Of a stretch of 64,000 nt of DNA, positions 26,541 through 36,314 are shown one piece after another; within the stretch, counting starts at the first letter, position 1, and each line of letters opens with the position of its first letter. Origin of the DNA: an uncultured Dysgonomonas sp. Lineage in GTDB: Bacteria; Bacteroidota; Bacteroidia; Bacteroidales; Dysgonomonadaceae. The stretch covers positions 122,948-186,947 of the forward strand of contig NZ_LT599032.1 in the NCBI RefSeq assembly GCF_900079725.1, in the 5' to 3' direction. A program made the translations under genes and the position numbers. The notes under the pieces were generated by a model, which was given only the letters and a program-made list of their open reading frames with translations, did not search any database and had not been told where the DNA came from.

Positions 26541-28489
26541 ACCTCACTAAACGAAAATATGTTTTAGGCGGAATAGCCTGCAGCATAGTACTTATATATA
26601 TAGTTCAATTATTCAATCTGCAGATAGTCAAGAGTGAATACAAAAGTTCTGCCGATGGAAATGCATTCTTTAATAGAACACTATACCCCTCGCGCGGAAA
26701 AATATCGGACAGGAACGATAAACTTCTTGTTTTTAACCAGCCTACATACGATCTTGTATACATTCCCCGCGAAGTACAGCCTTTTGATACACTCGATTTA
26801 TGTAAAGCTCTTGATATCACCCGCGAACAGTTCGATAAGCGTTTGGCCGATGTAAAAGACCGCAGGCAGAATCCGGGTTATTCAACCTATACCCAGCAGA
26901 CTTTTATGACCCAGCTTACCACACAGGAAAGCGGAATCCTTCAGGAAAAATTGTATAAGTTCCCTGGATTTTTCATACAAAAGAGAACTCTAAGGCAATA
27001 TAACTACCATAACGCAGGCTTGTTGTTAGGCTATGTAGCAGAAGTCAGCAAGACTCAAATGGAAAACGATAATTACTATGTCAGGGGTGATTATGGCGGA
27101 AAATCCGGACTAGAATCATCTTACGAAAAGTATCTGAGGGGCGAGAAGGGTGTGGAAATACTACTTCGGGATGCACATGGGCGCATACAAGGTAAATATG
27201 AAAACGGTAAGAATGATATAGCGCCAATTTCAGGGAAAGATTTAACCCTATCCATTGATATTGACTTGCAGGCATATGGCGAATATCTGATGCAGAATAA
27301 GGTTGGAAGTATTGTCATGATAGAACCTGAAACCGGTGAAGTTCTATGTTTGGTAACATCCCCTACCTATGATCCGTCCATGCTGCTTGGTGGACGCGAT
27401 TTCAAAAAGAATTATCTTGAACTGGAGAATAATCCGCTGAAACCTCTTCTGAACAGACCGATACAAGGTATGTATCCTCCCGGATCCACATTCAAGACTA
27501 CACAGGGATTAGTATTCCTGCAAGAAGATATTATCACAGAGAATACCATGTACTCCTGTGCCGGAGGATATCCACCATTGGGAGGCAGGCCTAAATGCCA
27601 TCCGCATGGCTCTCCTTTAGCTTTGATTCCGGCCATTGCAACATCCTGCAATTCATACTTCTGTTATGGATTATCTGCAATGCTCGGCAACAGAAAGAAA
27701 TATAAGAGCACACCGGAAGCATTTGAAGTATGGAAAGACCATATGGTAGATATGGGATTTGGCTATCCGCTAGGAGTAGACCTACCTTCCGAAAAGAGAG
27801 GCTTTATTCCTAACAGCAATTTCTACAACAGAGCATATAAGAATAGCTGGAATGCTTCCACTATCATATCTATAGCAATCGGGCAAGGAGAAGTCACCGC
27901 AACTCCGTTGCAGGTAGCTAATTTAGCCGCAACTATTGCAAACAGAGGCCATTACATAGTACCACATGTAGTAAAGAACATACAGGACACTCCGCTCGAT
28001 AGTCTTTATACACACAAACGGGAAACCGGAATAAAGAAAGAGCATTACCAATCTATAGTAGAAGGTATGGCTCGCGCAGTGACCGGAGGTACATGCCGTG
28101 GAGCAAACCTGCTACCGGAAATTGAAGTGTGCGGTAAGACAGGTACAGCTGAAAACCCTCATGGTAAAGACCACTCCATATTCATGGGGTTTGCACCTAA
28201 AGATAATCCAAAAGTGGCCATATTTGTGATTGTTGAAAATGCAGGATTTGGAGCCACATTCGGAGTTCCTGTAGGTAGACTGATGATGCAAAAGTATCTG
28301 AAAGGAGAAGTACCCGCCAGTGATAAGTATATCGAAGACCGGATTGTGAATACAACAATACTTCCTCAAACATTCTTCAACTGGAACCGTACCAACAAAC
28401 GGACAATGGAGTTTTCTCAGCCTACACCAGCTAGCAATGATGTAGAGAAAGAAGAAGTGAAACCATTTACTCTGGAAAGCGATAATTGA
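26522..28489 (+). CDS. mrdA: Penicillin-binding protein 2, elongation transpeptidase
   Basis: This class B PBP cross-links lateral-wall peptidoglycan together with RodA. It has an N-terminal membrane anchor (about residues 12-32), the dimerisation domain with RGKISDRND, and a transpeptidase domain with the nucleophile S322 in PPGSTFK, the SCN motif in TSCNSYF and KTG in CGKTGTAENPHG. At 655 residues it is typical for the family, with a slightly extended acidic C-terminus. It overlaps mreD by 19 bases; rodA follows after 27 bases. Confidence 0.96.
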   Translation: MAKINLDLTKRKYVLGGIACSIVLIYIVQLFNLQIVKSEYKSSADGNAFFNRTLYPSRGKISDRNDKLLVFNQPTYDLVYIPREVQPFDTLDLCKALDITREQFDKRLADVKDRRQNPGYSTYTQQTFMTQLTTQESGILQEKLYKFPGFFIQKRTLRQYNYHNAGLLLGYVAEVSKTQMENDNYYVRGDYGGKSGLESSYEKYLRGEKGVEILLRDAHGRIQGKYENGKNDIAPISGKDLTLSIDIDLQAYGEYLMQNKVGSIVMIEPETGEVLCLVTSPTYDPSMLLGGRDFKKNYLELENNPLKPLLNRPIQGMYPPGSTFKTTQGLVFLQEDIITENTMYSCAGGYPPLGGRPKCHPHGSPLALIPAIATSCNSYFCYGLSAMLGNRKKYKSTPEAFEVWKDHMVDMGFGYPLGVDLPSEKRGFIPNSNFYNRAYKNSWNASTIISIAIGQGEVTATPLQVANLAATIANRGHYIVPHVVKNIQDTPLDSLYTHKRETGIKKEHYQSIVEGMARAVTGGTCRGANLLPEIEVCGKTGTAENPHGKDHSIFMGFAPKDNPKVAIFVIVENAGFGATFGVPVGRLMMQKYLKGEVPASDKYIEDRIVNTTILPQTFFNWNRTNKRTMEFSQPTPASNDVEKEEVKPFTLESDN

Positions 28490-28516
28490 TAACTATAGAC
28501 CGACCATACACTTGAG

Positions 28517-29974
28517 ATGTATCAGAGAGAAGATGAAAATATAAAGAAGAGCCTCGATTGGTTTACCATAGCCTTGTATATCATATTAATACTAGGTGGA
28601 TGGTTCAGTATATATGGTGCCAGCTATCAGTATGAAAATGCGACCAGTATGTTCGACTTATCCGGAAGAGCAGGCATGCAGCTGATCTGGATGGGGACAT
28701 CCATTATTCTGGGTTTCATCATCTTAAAGCTGGATAGTAACCTCTATGATATACTTGCTTATTATATATATGCTGCTTTCATACTCCTTTTACTGGCAAC
28801 GGTCTTTCTGGCAACGGATATCAGAGGGTCGCGATCGTGGCTTAAGATAACTAATTCGATACAGATCCAACCCGCCGAGTTCGCTAAGTTCGCTGTAGCA
28901 CTGGCTTTGGCTCGGTTTCTCAATTCCTATAATTTCAAGTTGCTTACACCTAAGAATCTGGCTATAATAGCCGTGATGATTTTGGTACCTATGGCTCTGA
29001 TTATGTTGCAGAAGGAGACCGGTTCTGCTCTTGTATATACCGCATTTATACTGATGCTCTACAGAGAGGGACTACCGGGGATTATCCTTTTCGTGGGAGT
29101 TTCCGCTGTAGTGCTTTTTGTTGTAGGACTTAAATATTCCGAAACTGATATGGGAATTATCTCTACAGGAGAGTTTATAGCTATCATATTAGTCATTCTC
29201 ATCAGTGCCGTATTGGTTATGAGCTATCGCAAAGACGGTATAACCGCCCGTAATATATTCCTTGGAGCAGCAGCCGTATTCGGCATCCCATACTTACTTT
29301 CATTAATCGGGGTTCCTATCGACTTTGGTATAGTTGCTCTGACTGCTCTAGCCATTCTGGTTGGCTATCTGCTGTATCTGGCAAAGAAGCATTGGTCGAA
29401 AGTCTATCTGCTTACAGCCGTATTTGCCTTTGGCAGCTTGTTATTCGTAAGTTCGGTCGACTATCTTTTCACCGATATAATGCAACCTCACCAACAGATG
29501 CGTATCAAGGTTACCCTCGGTATGGAAGACGACCTGATGGGTGCGGGGTATAATGTCAATCAGTCAAAGATCGCAATAGGTTCGGGTGGAGTGTTGGGTA
29601 AGGGATACCTTAATGGAACCCAAACCAAACTGAAATACGTCCCGGAACAAGATACCGACTTCATATTCTGTACTGTAGGCGAAGAACAAGGTTTTGTGGG
29701 CTCTGTGCTAGTCTTGCTCTTATTCTTAGCTCTGATTACCAGGTTAATATATCTAGCTGAAAGACAAAAGAATACATTCGGACGAGTCTACGGTTATTGT
29801 GTAGCCTGCATCTTTCTTTTCCATCTGGCAATCAATATCGGGATGGTTATCGGACTAACTCCCGTAATTGGTATTCCTTTACCATTCTTCAGCTATGGGG
29901 GCTCTTCCCTTTGGGGATTTACCATTCTTCTGTTTATCTTCCTGCGCATCGATATGGCAAGAAAACGAAGATAA
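28517..29974 (+). CDS. rodA: SEDS peptidoglycan glycosyltransferase RodA
   Basis: RodA is an integral membrane polymerase of the elongasome, paired with PBP2. SEDS signatures include RGSRSWLKI...IQPAEFAKFA, the EQDTDFIFCTVGEEQGFVGS block and, at the C-terminus, GMVIGLTPVIGIPLPFFSYGG. At 485 residues it is longer than the E. coli protein (370), with extra hydrophobic segments between about residues 195 and 300, as in other Bacteroidota. The stop is 5 bases from the end of the converging ABC gene, so there is no room for a separate terminator. Confidence 0.96.
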   Translation: MYQREDENIKKSLDWFTIALYIILILGGWFSIYGASYQYENATSMFDLSGRAGMQLIWMGTSIILGFIILKLDSNLYDILAYYIYAAFILLLLATVFLATDIRGSRSWLKITNSIQIQPAEFAKFAVALALARFLNSYNFKLLTPKNLAIIAVMILVPMALIMLQKETGSALVYTAFILMLYREGLPGIILFVGVSAVVLFVVGLKYSETDMGIISTGEFIAIILVILISAVLVMSYRKDGITARNIFLGAAAVFGIPYLLSLIGVPIDFGIVALTALAILVGYLLYLAKKHWSKVYLLTAVFAFGSLLFVSSVDYLFTDIMQPHQQMRIKVTLGMEDDLMGAGYNVNQSKIAIGSGGVLGKGYLNGTQTKLKYVPEQDTDFIFCTVGEEQGFVGSVLVLLLFLALITRLIYLAERQKNTFGRVYGYCVACIFLFHLAINIGMVIGLTPVIGIPLPFFSYGGSSLWGFTILLFIFLRIDMARKRR

Positions 29975-29979
29975 GCTAA

Positions 29980-30999
29980 TTACAACTGTAATACGGATAG
30001 ATAATTCGAAAGCTCCTCATAATTATGCAGCTTTTGACCGGTTTCATCTTTCCTTACTACCCGGATGGAGACAGCCGAATCAACTATTATTGAAAATAAG
30101 GTGCTACTTTCTTCATTACCTACACCAAAACCATGTCTTTCCAGCATATTTTGGGTCCAGTGATATAAATAGCCTTCTGCCTGCAAGTGCACCTTTTTGC
30201 GACTTTCTCTGTTCGGTAGAAAATTTCCCGAATTCTTATCAAAAAGAATGTTATCACCCTTAAAGAAGTTATCCATTGTACCGGATAACACGACATCTTC
30301 TGTTACCCCGCCTGTCAAGCCCTTCTCCCGGGACAATAACCACAAACGGTCGGCGAGGAGCAAGGCCAGATCTATGTCGTGTGTAGAAAGTAATATTGTT
30401 TTATCCTGATTCATAGTCAGGTTGTGAAGGAGATTCATTACTTCTATCCGGCTCTCGATATCCAGAAACGCAGTAGGTTCATCTAATAACACAACTGGAC
30501 ATTGTTGCGCCAACGCTTTGGCTATCATAGCCTTTTGCCGTTCGCCATCCGATAATTCGGCGACATATACATCTGCTTTATGTACGATGCAGACATCCTC
30601 CATAGCCTTTTGAACTATCTCTTTATCTTCTTTCGTCAATTGACCGAAAAATCCGGTGTAAGGATATCGTCCCAATTCGACTAATTCTCTGACCAACAAG
30701 CCTCCAGCTGAAGTCTTATCCGTTAATACCAAGCCTAATAACTGAGATAATTTCTTTTCAGAATAAGCATTTATATCCTTATTTTCCAAAAATATATTAC
30801 CCCGCAAGCTAGGTTGCGAAGCGCTGATTGTACGCAACAGGGTGGATTTTCCTGCCCCATTAGCACCAATCAAGCATACAAGTTCCCCCTGATACAGGTC
30901 GAAAGACAAATCCTCATATAGGGCAGCCTTACCCCTATGCTTTGTTTTTGCATAACCTATACTTATATTGTGTGCAGATATTATCGCTTTTCTATTCAT
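29980..30999 (-). CDS. ABC transporter ATPase, iron-siderophore/cobalamin (FecE/BtuD) type, with C-terminal extension
   Basis: This ATPase powers the FecCD-type permease encoded just upstream (7-base gap). Walker A GANGAGKST (about residues 43-51), signature LSDGERQK, Walker B VVLLDEPT and the switch STHD are all present. About 80 residues (roughly 260-339) beyond the usual end of FecE-type ATPases form an extension of unknown role. No periplasmic binding protein or TonB receptor is adjacent, so the ligand (siderophore, haem or cobalamin) cannot be assigned. Confidence 0.9.
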   Translation of the reverse strand: MNRKAIISAHNISIGYAKTKHRGKAALYEDLSFDLYQGELVCLIGANGAGKSTLLRTISASQPSLRGNIFLENKDINAYSEKKLSQLLGLVLTDKTSAGGLLVRELVELGRYPYTGFFGQLTKEDKEIVQKAMEDVCIVHKADVYVAELSDGERQKAMIAKALAQQCPVVLLDEPTAFLDIESRIEVMNLLHNLTMNQDKTILLSTHDIDLALLLADRLWLLSREKGLTGGVTEDVVLSGTMDNFFKGDNILFDKNSGNFLPNRESRKKVHLQAEGYLYHWTQNMLERHGFGVGNEESSTLFSIIVDSAVSIRVVRKDETGQKLHNYEELSNYLSVLQL

Positions 31000-31006
31000 A
31001 GATAAA

Positions 31007-32038
31007 TCAATTGAAATATTGGATTTTCTTCTGATTCAGAATTACATAGATGATAACCGGCGCACCAAATATCGGAGTTATCGCATTCAGTGGCAATGAA
31101 CCTGAAGCGCCTGGCAGCACACTTATCAGGTTACATATAAGTGCCATAACCGAACCTATCAGGATGGTAAAAGGCAACAATGATTTATGGTTGGATGTCC
31201 CCAACAACAAACGGGCAATATGAGGAACTGCCAAACCGATAAATGCAATAGGCCCGCAAAAAGCACAGGTTATCGCTGTCAAAAGACCTGCGCATAATAA
31301 TAAAAGGAAACGAATCAATTTTATATTGACCCCCAGATTAGAGGCATACCTTTCTCCCAAAAGCATAGCATTCAATGGTTTAATCAATAAAACTGACAAT
31401 AATAAGCCTATACTCACCACTATGCAATAAAAAGGTAATTGCTCGGTGGATACACCCGAAAAATCCCCCATACCCCAAATCATAAATGAGTAAGCATCTT
31501 CGCTTGTGCTCCAGAATTTGAGGATAGAAATTATGGAAGATGTGAGATAGCCGACCATAATACCGATTATCAGCAACATAACATTGTTGCGAATAACAGA
31601 TGCAAAGCCCATAATAATGGCAAGAATGAGAGCTGCCCCCACAAATGCGCCAAATACGATGCTCATCGAATAAGAAAAATCGAATCCTCCGACTGAACCT
31701 ATTGTATTACCTATCAGTAAAATAACAAGTGCCACACCCAAGTTTGCCCCTGAACTTATACCCAGAATCCCGGCATCGGCCAGCGGATTACGGAAAGCTG
31801 TCTGTAACAGCAATCCCGATACAGCTATGCCTCCTCCCGTAAATAGTGCCGTGATGGCCTGTGGCAATCGCGACTGTAACACGATATATTCCCAAGCCTG
31901 CTTCTCAACTTCATTTCCTGCCAATATATCGAAGATAGCGTGGGCCGGAATGGATACAGAGCCTAGAAATAGGTTTGCGGTAAACAAAATGGGGATACTT
32001 ATCGTAAACAGAAAGCTATATATGAGGCTTTTAGACAT
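31007..32038 (-). CDS. FecCD-family ABC permease (iron-siderophore/cobalamin type)
   Basis: This inner-membrane permease has about ten membrane segments in 343 residues. Family blocks include LPQAITALFTGGGIAVSGLLLQ, NPLADAGILGISSGA and GPIAFIGLAVPHIARLL. It is transcribed before the ATPase gene. The gene upstream of it on the same strand is a peptidase, with a repeat palindrome between them, so the usual substrate-binding protein is missing from this unit. Confidence 0.93.
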   Translation of the reverse strand: MSKSLIYSFLFTISIPILFTANLFLGSVSIPAHAIFDILAGNEVEKQAWEYIVLQSRLPQAITALFTGGGIAVSGLLLQTAFRNPLADAGILGISSGANLGVALVILLIGNTIGSVGGFDFSYSMSIVFGAFVGAALILAIIMGFASVIRNNVMLLIIGIMVGYLTSSIISILKFWSTSEDAYSFMIWGMGDFSGVSTEQLPFYCIVVSIGLLLSVLLIKPLNAMLLGERYASNLGVNIKLIRFLLLLCAGLLTAITCAFCGPIAFIGLAVPHIARLLLGTSNHKSLLPFTILIGSVMALICNLISVLPGASGSLPLNAITPIFGAPVIIYVILNQKKIQYFN

Positions 32039-32059
32039 TAATTTTCGTTTAGTTCCTTT

Positions 32060-32120
32060 GTCATTCTGAACGGAGTGAAGAATCCCGTAAATTTACACTA
32101 GATTCTTCACTCCGTTCAGA
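32060..32120. repeat. Inverted repeat of the GTCATTCTGAACGGAGTG family
   Basis: GTCATTCTGAACGGAGTGAA-type sequence at 32060-32084 is mirrored by GATTCTTCACTCCGTTCAGA at 32101-32120 around a 16-base loop. It is the same unit as the inner arms at 15970-16036. It fills the gap between the peptidase and permease genes and could form a terminator-like hairpin on either strand. Confidence 0.8.
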
Positions 32121-32176
32121 AACAACGTTCGACAGAGCGAAGCGGAGTCAATGACAAATTTTTCTATTTATTATGT

Positions 32177-33811
32177 TTAATACAATACTTTATATTTATC
32201 TCCGGTTTCTTTCACCACCTGCCGGTAAAATTCTTTCGGATAGCCCACACGCTGTGGTGAAGACGGTTTTCCGTGTTCATTACGGATAAACTCTCCGTCT
32301 TTTTCCTTGCGTACTACGCCGTCCATATATTTAATAACAAGGAATTCGCCCAGCTTCTTCCATTTGTCAAATGCATACTGTGCTTGTTCTCCACTATATT
32401 CAGTAAGGAACAGAACAGCTTGTTCCGGTGATTTTTCATACAATGCAAGAGCTTCTTTATCGGTTTTGTCCTGTTCGGCAAAGAATTTACTTTCCAATTC
32501 CTTTTGTACCTTTTCCAGATCCGGGTGCATATAGCTATATTTATTATATACCATGTTCGATACCCAGTTCTGAATCCAGAAACTGGATGTCCACGAGAAA
32601 GTATATAAATCGCCATTTCCTTCACGATAGCATTCAGGCACTTCGGTAATAGAACAATACATAGGGGTGAAAACAGTCTGGTCGGCATCGTCCGTTCCAA
32701 ACCAAAGGATACCGCCTATTGGATTAGGTAACCATGAGCGCATTTGTGATGTAAACACAAATCCGGTTTGCTGAGTCGCCACAGGACGCTCGTTACAATA
32801 CTGAACCGAATCCGATTCCCAAGTCAGAGGAGCCCAACGATATGGAGACTTGAACGGGCCTGCACCTACATCATTAGTCCAGTCCAGTTCGGTACCTTCA
32901 TAGTGGTCGCGCATCATTTCCTGTATATCAGCAACTGATAGCTTTCTGTCAGGTTTGATATATAATGGCATTGGCTCTTGAGTCTTGCCTTGTGCATAAG
33001 TCACAAATTTTGCCATATCTTTATTATAGCGGTTGAAGAAAGTCCATACACGGGCTTCACAGAAACGTTGTCCGCCAAAATCAAGTGGATTATAAGCTTT
33101 TGCAAAACTAAAATCAGCATCCTTACCAGTGTAATAACCTTTTTCTTTAGCAAAAGAAATCACATCTTTCGAATATATACAATTTTCCGGGTCGTTTAAC
33201 GGAAACTGTTGTATACGTGCCTGATTAGCATGGGCTGATATACAATCGTCAGGAATACGTACAGCGACCCAAACGGCACCTTTATTTCCTTTTCCTTTGC
33301 CTATCATCTCCAGTACCCAGATTTCATTGGGGTCTCCGATAGAAAAAGACTCGCCACCGCTATAATAACCGTATTCAGCTACCAGATCAGTCATTACCTT
33401 TATTGCTTCCCGTGCATTCTTCGCTCTTTGCAGGGTTATATATATAAGGCTACCGTAATCCATTATACCATCCGGATCTGCCAGTTCTTCACGTCCTCCG
33501 AAAGTTGTTTCACCGATAGTAACCTGATGTTCATTCATATTTCCCACCACATTATAGGTTTGTCCGGGCTGGGCTATCTCACCCATATATCTTCCGGTAT
33601 CCCATTCATACACTTTCAGCATATCACCTTTAGCCCATTTTTTTGCAGGCCAATGGTAGAGTTCACCGAATAAAGCGTAAGAATCGGCAGAATAACTGAT
33701 AATAGTAGAGCCATCGAGAGACGCTTTTTTGCCAACTAAAAAATTTGTGCAGGCAAATACGTGAATCTGGGCGATTAAACAAGAGAGAGTAAATAAAAAT
33801 ATCTTCTTCAT
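32177..33811 (-). CDS. Secreted C69-family dipeptidase (Ntn-hydrolase)
   Basis: It is predicted to cleave dipeptides outside the inner membrane. The signal peptide ends at HVFA-CTNFLVGKKAS, so removal exposes Cys21, the N-terminal nucleophile expected of C69/PepD Ntn-hydrolases. Further family parts include DGSTIISYSADSY, YSGGESFSIGDPNEIWVLEMIG and the C-terminal half typical of the 540-residue Bacteroidota members. It is transcribed alone. The upstream side is a long AT-rich region. Confidence 0.92.
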   Translation of the reverse strand: MKKIFLFTLSCLIAQIHVFACTNFLVGKKASLDGSTIISYSADSYALFGELYHWPAKKWAKGDMLKVYEWDTGRYMGEIAQPGQTYNVVGNMNEHQVTIGETTFGGREELADPDGIMDYGSLIYITLQRAKNAREAIKVMTDLVAEYGYYSGGESFSIGDPNEIWVLEMIGKGKGNKGAVWVAVRIPDDCISAHANQARIQQFPLNDPENCIYSKDVISFAKEKGYYTGKDADFSFAKAYNPLDFGGQRFCEARVWTFFNRYNKDMAKFVTYAQGKTQEPMPLYIKPDRKLSVADIQEMMRDHYEGTELDWTNDVGAGPFKSPYRWAPLTWESDSVQYCNERPVATQQTGFVFTSQMRSWLPNPIGGILWFGTDDADQTVFTPMYCSITEVPECYREGNGDLYTFSWTSSFWIQNWVSNMVYNKYSYMHPDLEKVQKELESKFFAEQDKTDKEALALYEKSPEQAVLFLTEYSGEQAQYAFDKWKKLGEFLVIKYMDGVVRKEKDGEFIRNEHGKPSSPQRVGYPKEFYRQVVKETGDKYKVLY

Positions 33812-34374
33812 AGTTCTAATTTTTTTTTATGGTGTAAAGATAAACTTTATTCTTTATATATAAGGAAGGCGTATGGATAAATATACAAAAGTACTGCAAT
33901 GCAAATTTACAAAAGTAGACAACATACAATATCCAAGAGTATATTACTTAATATTCAAATGTAAATCAATAAGAATGTATCATGAGCTATAGCATAATAT
34001 ACATTTGTATCATTTGTGAAAATATACATATATAAATAGTTTGAATAATATACATAAAAATATTAATATACTATATTCCAATAAATTAAAGTTAATTAGT
34101 AAATCTATAGTTTAATAGAATAAAGAATAGAGTAGGGGGATCGCTGTATTTTGGGATTATATAGGCATATTTATGATAATATATATTTTATTATTAATAT
34201 TTTAATGAAAATATATGAAGTAACACTTATCTATATATTAATAAGAATACATTTGTATAGTAATATATTGTAAACAATTGGAAACAATTGTAAATAACAA
34301 AAGTATACAAATAAAATTTCCTTTTGTAAAATATATTATTTACATTTGTTATCTCATTATATACATAACTATAT
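33812..34374 (+). other. AT-rich divergent intergenic region with repeated TACATTTG boxes
   Basis: No gene is visible in these 563 bases between the divergently oriented dipeptidase and regulator genes. TACATTTG, which fits the TAnnTTTG -7 consensus, recurs at about 34009, 34247 and 34341, often inside ATACATTTGTAT, a near-palindrome; inverted or degenerate versions lie near 33898, 33957 and 34310. They may be promoters, operators for the adjacent regulator, or both. Confidence 0.5.
34341..34348 (+). promoter_or_regulatory. -7 element upstream of the XRE regulator
   Basis: TACATTTG lies 26 bases before the gene start. The nearest TTG upstream (34324-34326) is only 14 bases away, shorter than ideal. 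Confidence 0.4.
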
Positions 34375-34881
34375 ATGAAAGACCGTATCAGATTAATAAT
34401 GGAGCGTGAACACCTTACTCCATCTGCGTTTGCCGACAGGTTACAGCTTGGACGTGCAGTTATATCACATATACTGAATGGACGTAACAATCCCAGCCTG
34501 GATGTAGTTACACGTATTTTATCCAAGGTTAATTATATTAATCCCGATTGGTTACTTACAGGAAATGGCGACATGGTCAAAACTGAGGGAGGAAAAACTT
34601 CAACTATGCAACAAATATCAGCACCTTCATCCAATAATTTTTCTCCAGGCCAAAATCAGCCGGATTTATTCTCTCAGAATTCTGTATCTCCGACCATTTC
34701 CCCAGTAGAAACAGAATATCGTAAGGAAAATATAGTTGAGCAAGCTCAAAACATACATGAAAAAACTATAAATCAGACTGTTATATATCAAAAAGCATCT
34801 GAACGAAAAATCAGTAAAATAATCATTTATTACTCGGATAATACATTTGAGACATTCAATGCCGATAATTCACCTTTATAA
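34375..34881 (+). CDS. XRE-family helix-turn-helix regulator
   Basis: An N-terminal HTH_3-type DNA-binding domain (about residues 3-62) has the recognition region RAVISHILNGRNNPSLDVV and ends in NPDWLLTGNGDM, a common ending of this HTH subtype. The rest (about 70-168) is Ser/Asn/Gln-rich linker and a short C-terminal beta segment (SKIIIYYSDNTFETF). Similar small regulators are common in Bacteroidales, with unknown targets. The upstream palindrome-like repeats are candidate binding sites. It ends at a bidirectional terminator shared with tnaA. Confidence 0.85.
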   Translation: MKDRIRLIMEREHLTPSAFADRLQLGRAVISHILNGRNNPSLDVVTRILSKVNYINPDWLLTGNGDMVKTEGGKTSTMQQISAPSSNNFSPGQNQPDLFSQNSVSPTISPVETEYRKENIVEQAQNIHEKTINQTVIYQKASERKISKIIIYYSDNTFETFNADNSPL

Positions 34882-34889
34882 TAAAAAAT

Positions 34890-34913
34890 AAGGACGAAAA
34901 ATTTTTCGTCCTT
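34890..34913. terminator. Bidirectional terminator between the regulator and tnaA
   Basis: AAGGACGAAAA (34890-34900) pairs with TTTTCGTCCTT (34903-34913). It sits between two converging genes and can serve both strands. Confidence 0.8.
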
Positions 34914-34937
34914 ATTGAGTTTGATAAAATATAACCT

Positions 34938-36314
34938 TTACCCGATTCTTTTCAGTTGCACAGTAAAATGCCTGAGTAGTTCGGCTTCCCATGTCATAGC
35001 CAAACCTTTCGTAATACTCTCTCTTCTGTCGAATATATTTTTCAATGCCACAGCTACCACATTCATATGATTATCGGTATATACACGTCTCGGAATAGCG
35101 AGCCGCAATAAATCCAACCCATCGAAACGGTTTTCGCGTGTTACAGGATCACGGTCAGCCAGTATATATCCTATTTCGCATCCGCGTATACCTGCTTCCA
35201 GGTATAGTTCTACTGTGAGGGTTTGTGCAGGAAATTGTTCCTTAGGCACATGAATCAGCACCTTGGTGGCATCTACGAATATTGCATGCCCTCCTGCGGG
35301 GCGCTGATATGGTATGCCGTACTCGTCGAGTTTATTTCCCAGATATTCCACTTGCTTGATACGGCTCTCCAGATTGTCAAATTCGGTGTTTTCGTCAAGC
35401 CCTATGGCTAGAGCATTCATGTCACGGCCATTCATACCACCGTAAGTAGTAAAACCCTCATAAGCGATTCCTTTTACCTTGGCCATATCGTACCACGATT
35501 TCAATCGGGTAGCAATAAATCCGCCCATGTTTACAATTCCATCCTTCTTAGCGCTCATTGTCATCGCATCGGCATGTGTAAATATTTCTATACATATCTC
35601 TTTGATTGTCTTACTCTTATATCCATCTTCACGCATCTTTATAAAATAGGCATTCTCGGCAAAACGAGCCGAGTCGAACAACACTTTTTTGCTATACTTA
35701 TCAGCTAAAATACGTACTTCCTTGAGATTCTGCATAGATACAGGCTGCCCACCTGCCGTATTATTCGTTATGGTAACGATAATAAACGGGATACGATCGC
35801 CATATTTAATCAGAGCATCTTCCAGCTTCTTTATATCCACATTCCCTTTAAACGGGATTTCGAGCTGCGTATCCTTTGCTTCATCGATTGTACAATCGAG
35901 CGCAACGGCCTTGCGGGACTCTATATGCCCTTTTGTGGTATCGAAATGTGAATTACCCGGACACACATCACCTTCTTTCACCAGACACGAGAATAATACG
36001 TTTTCGGCAGCACGTCCCTGATGAGCCGGCAATACATATTCAAAGCCTGTGATACGGGTCACCATATCTTTCATATTATAATAGGATGTTGCTCCGGCAT
36101 AACTTTCATCCCCGATCATCATACCTGCCCACTGACGGTCACTCATTGCACCTGTACCCGAATCGGTGATAAGATCTATATATACCTGTTCGGCTTTCAG
36201 TTGAAACATATTGTATCCGGCTTCTTTAAGCCATTCTTCACGTTCGTCTCTTGTACTTTTTCGGATCGGCTCAATCATCTTGATTTTCCATGATTCTGCA
36301 AACGGTAGTTCCAT
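34938..36314 (-). CDS. tnaA: Tryptophanase
   Basis: This PLP enzyme splits tryptophan to indole, pyruvate and ammonia. The PLP lysine is K257 in MSAKKDGIVN. It resembles both tryptophanase and tyrosine phenol-lyase, so I compared the residues that separate them: HFDTTKGH has the tryptophanase Asp (TPL has Thr), GIRGCEIG has Ile where TPL has the phenol-binding Arg, and the C-terminal RHFTVQL has His where TPL has Phe. All three favour tryptophanase. The 458 residues match the family. It is transcribed alone. Confidence 0.93.
   Translation of the reverse strand: MELPFAESWKIKMIEPIRKSTRDEREEWLKEAGYNMFQLKAEQVYIDLITDSGTGAMSDRQWAGMMIGDESYAGATSYYNMKDMVTRITGFEYVLPAHQGRAAENVLFSCLVKEGDVCPGNSHFDTTKGHIESRKAVALDCTIDEAKDTQLEIPFKGNVDIKKLEDALIKYGDRIPFIIVTITNNTAGGQPVSMQNLKEVRILADKYSKKVLFDSARFAENAYFIKMREDGYKSKTIKEICIEIFTHADAMTMSAKKDGIVNMGGFIATRLKSWYDMAKVKGIAYEGFTTYGGMNGRDMNALAIGLDENTEFDNLESRIKQVEYLGNKLDEYGIPYQRPAGGHAIFVDATKVLIHVPKEQFPAQTLTVELYLEAGIRGCEIGYILADRDPVTRENRFDGLDLLRLAIPRRVYTDNHMNVVAVALKNIFDRRESITKGLAMTWEAELLRHFTVQLKRIG

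Noticed and set aside
34938-36314. Calling the PLP lyase a tyrosine phenol-lyase
   Set aside because: The Asp, Ile and His at the three specificity positions match tryptophanase and not TPL.
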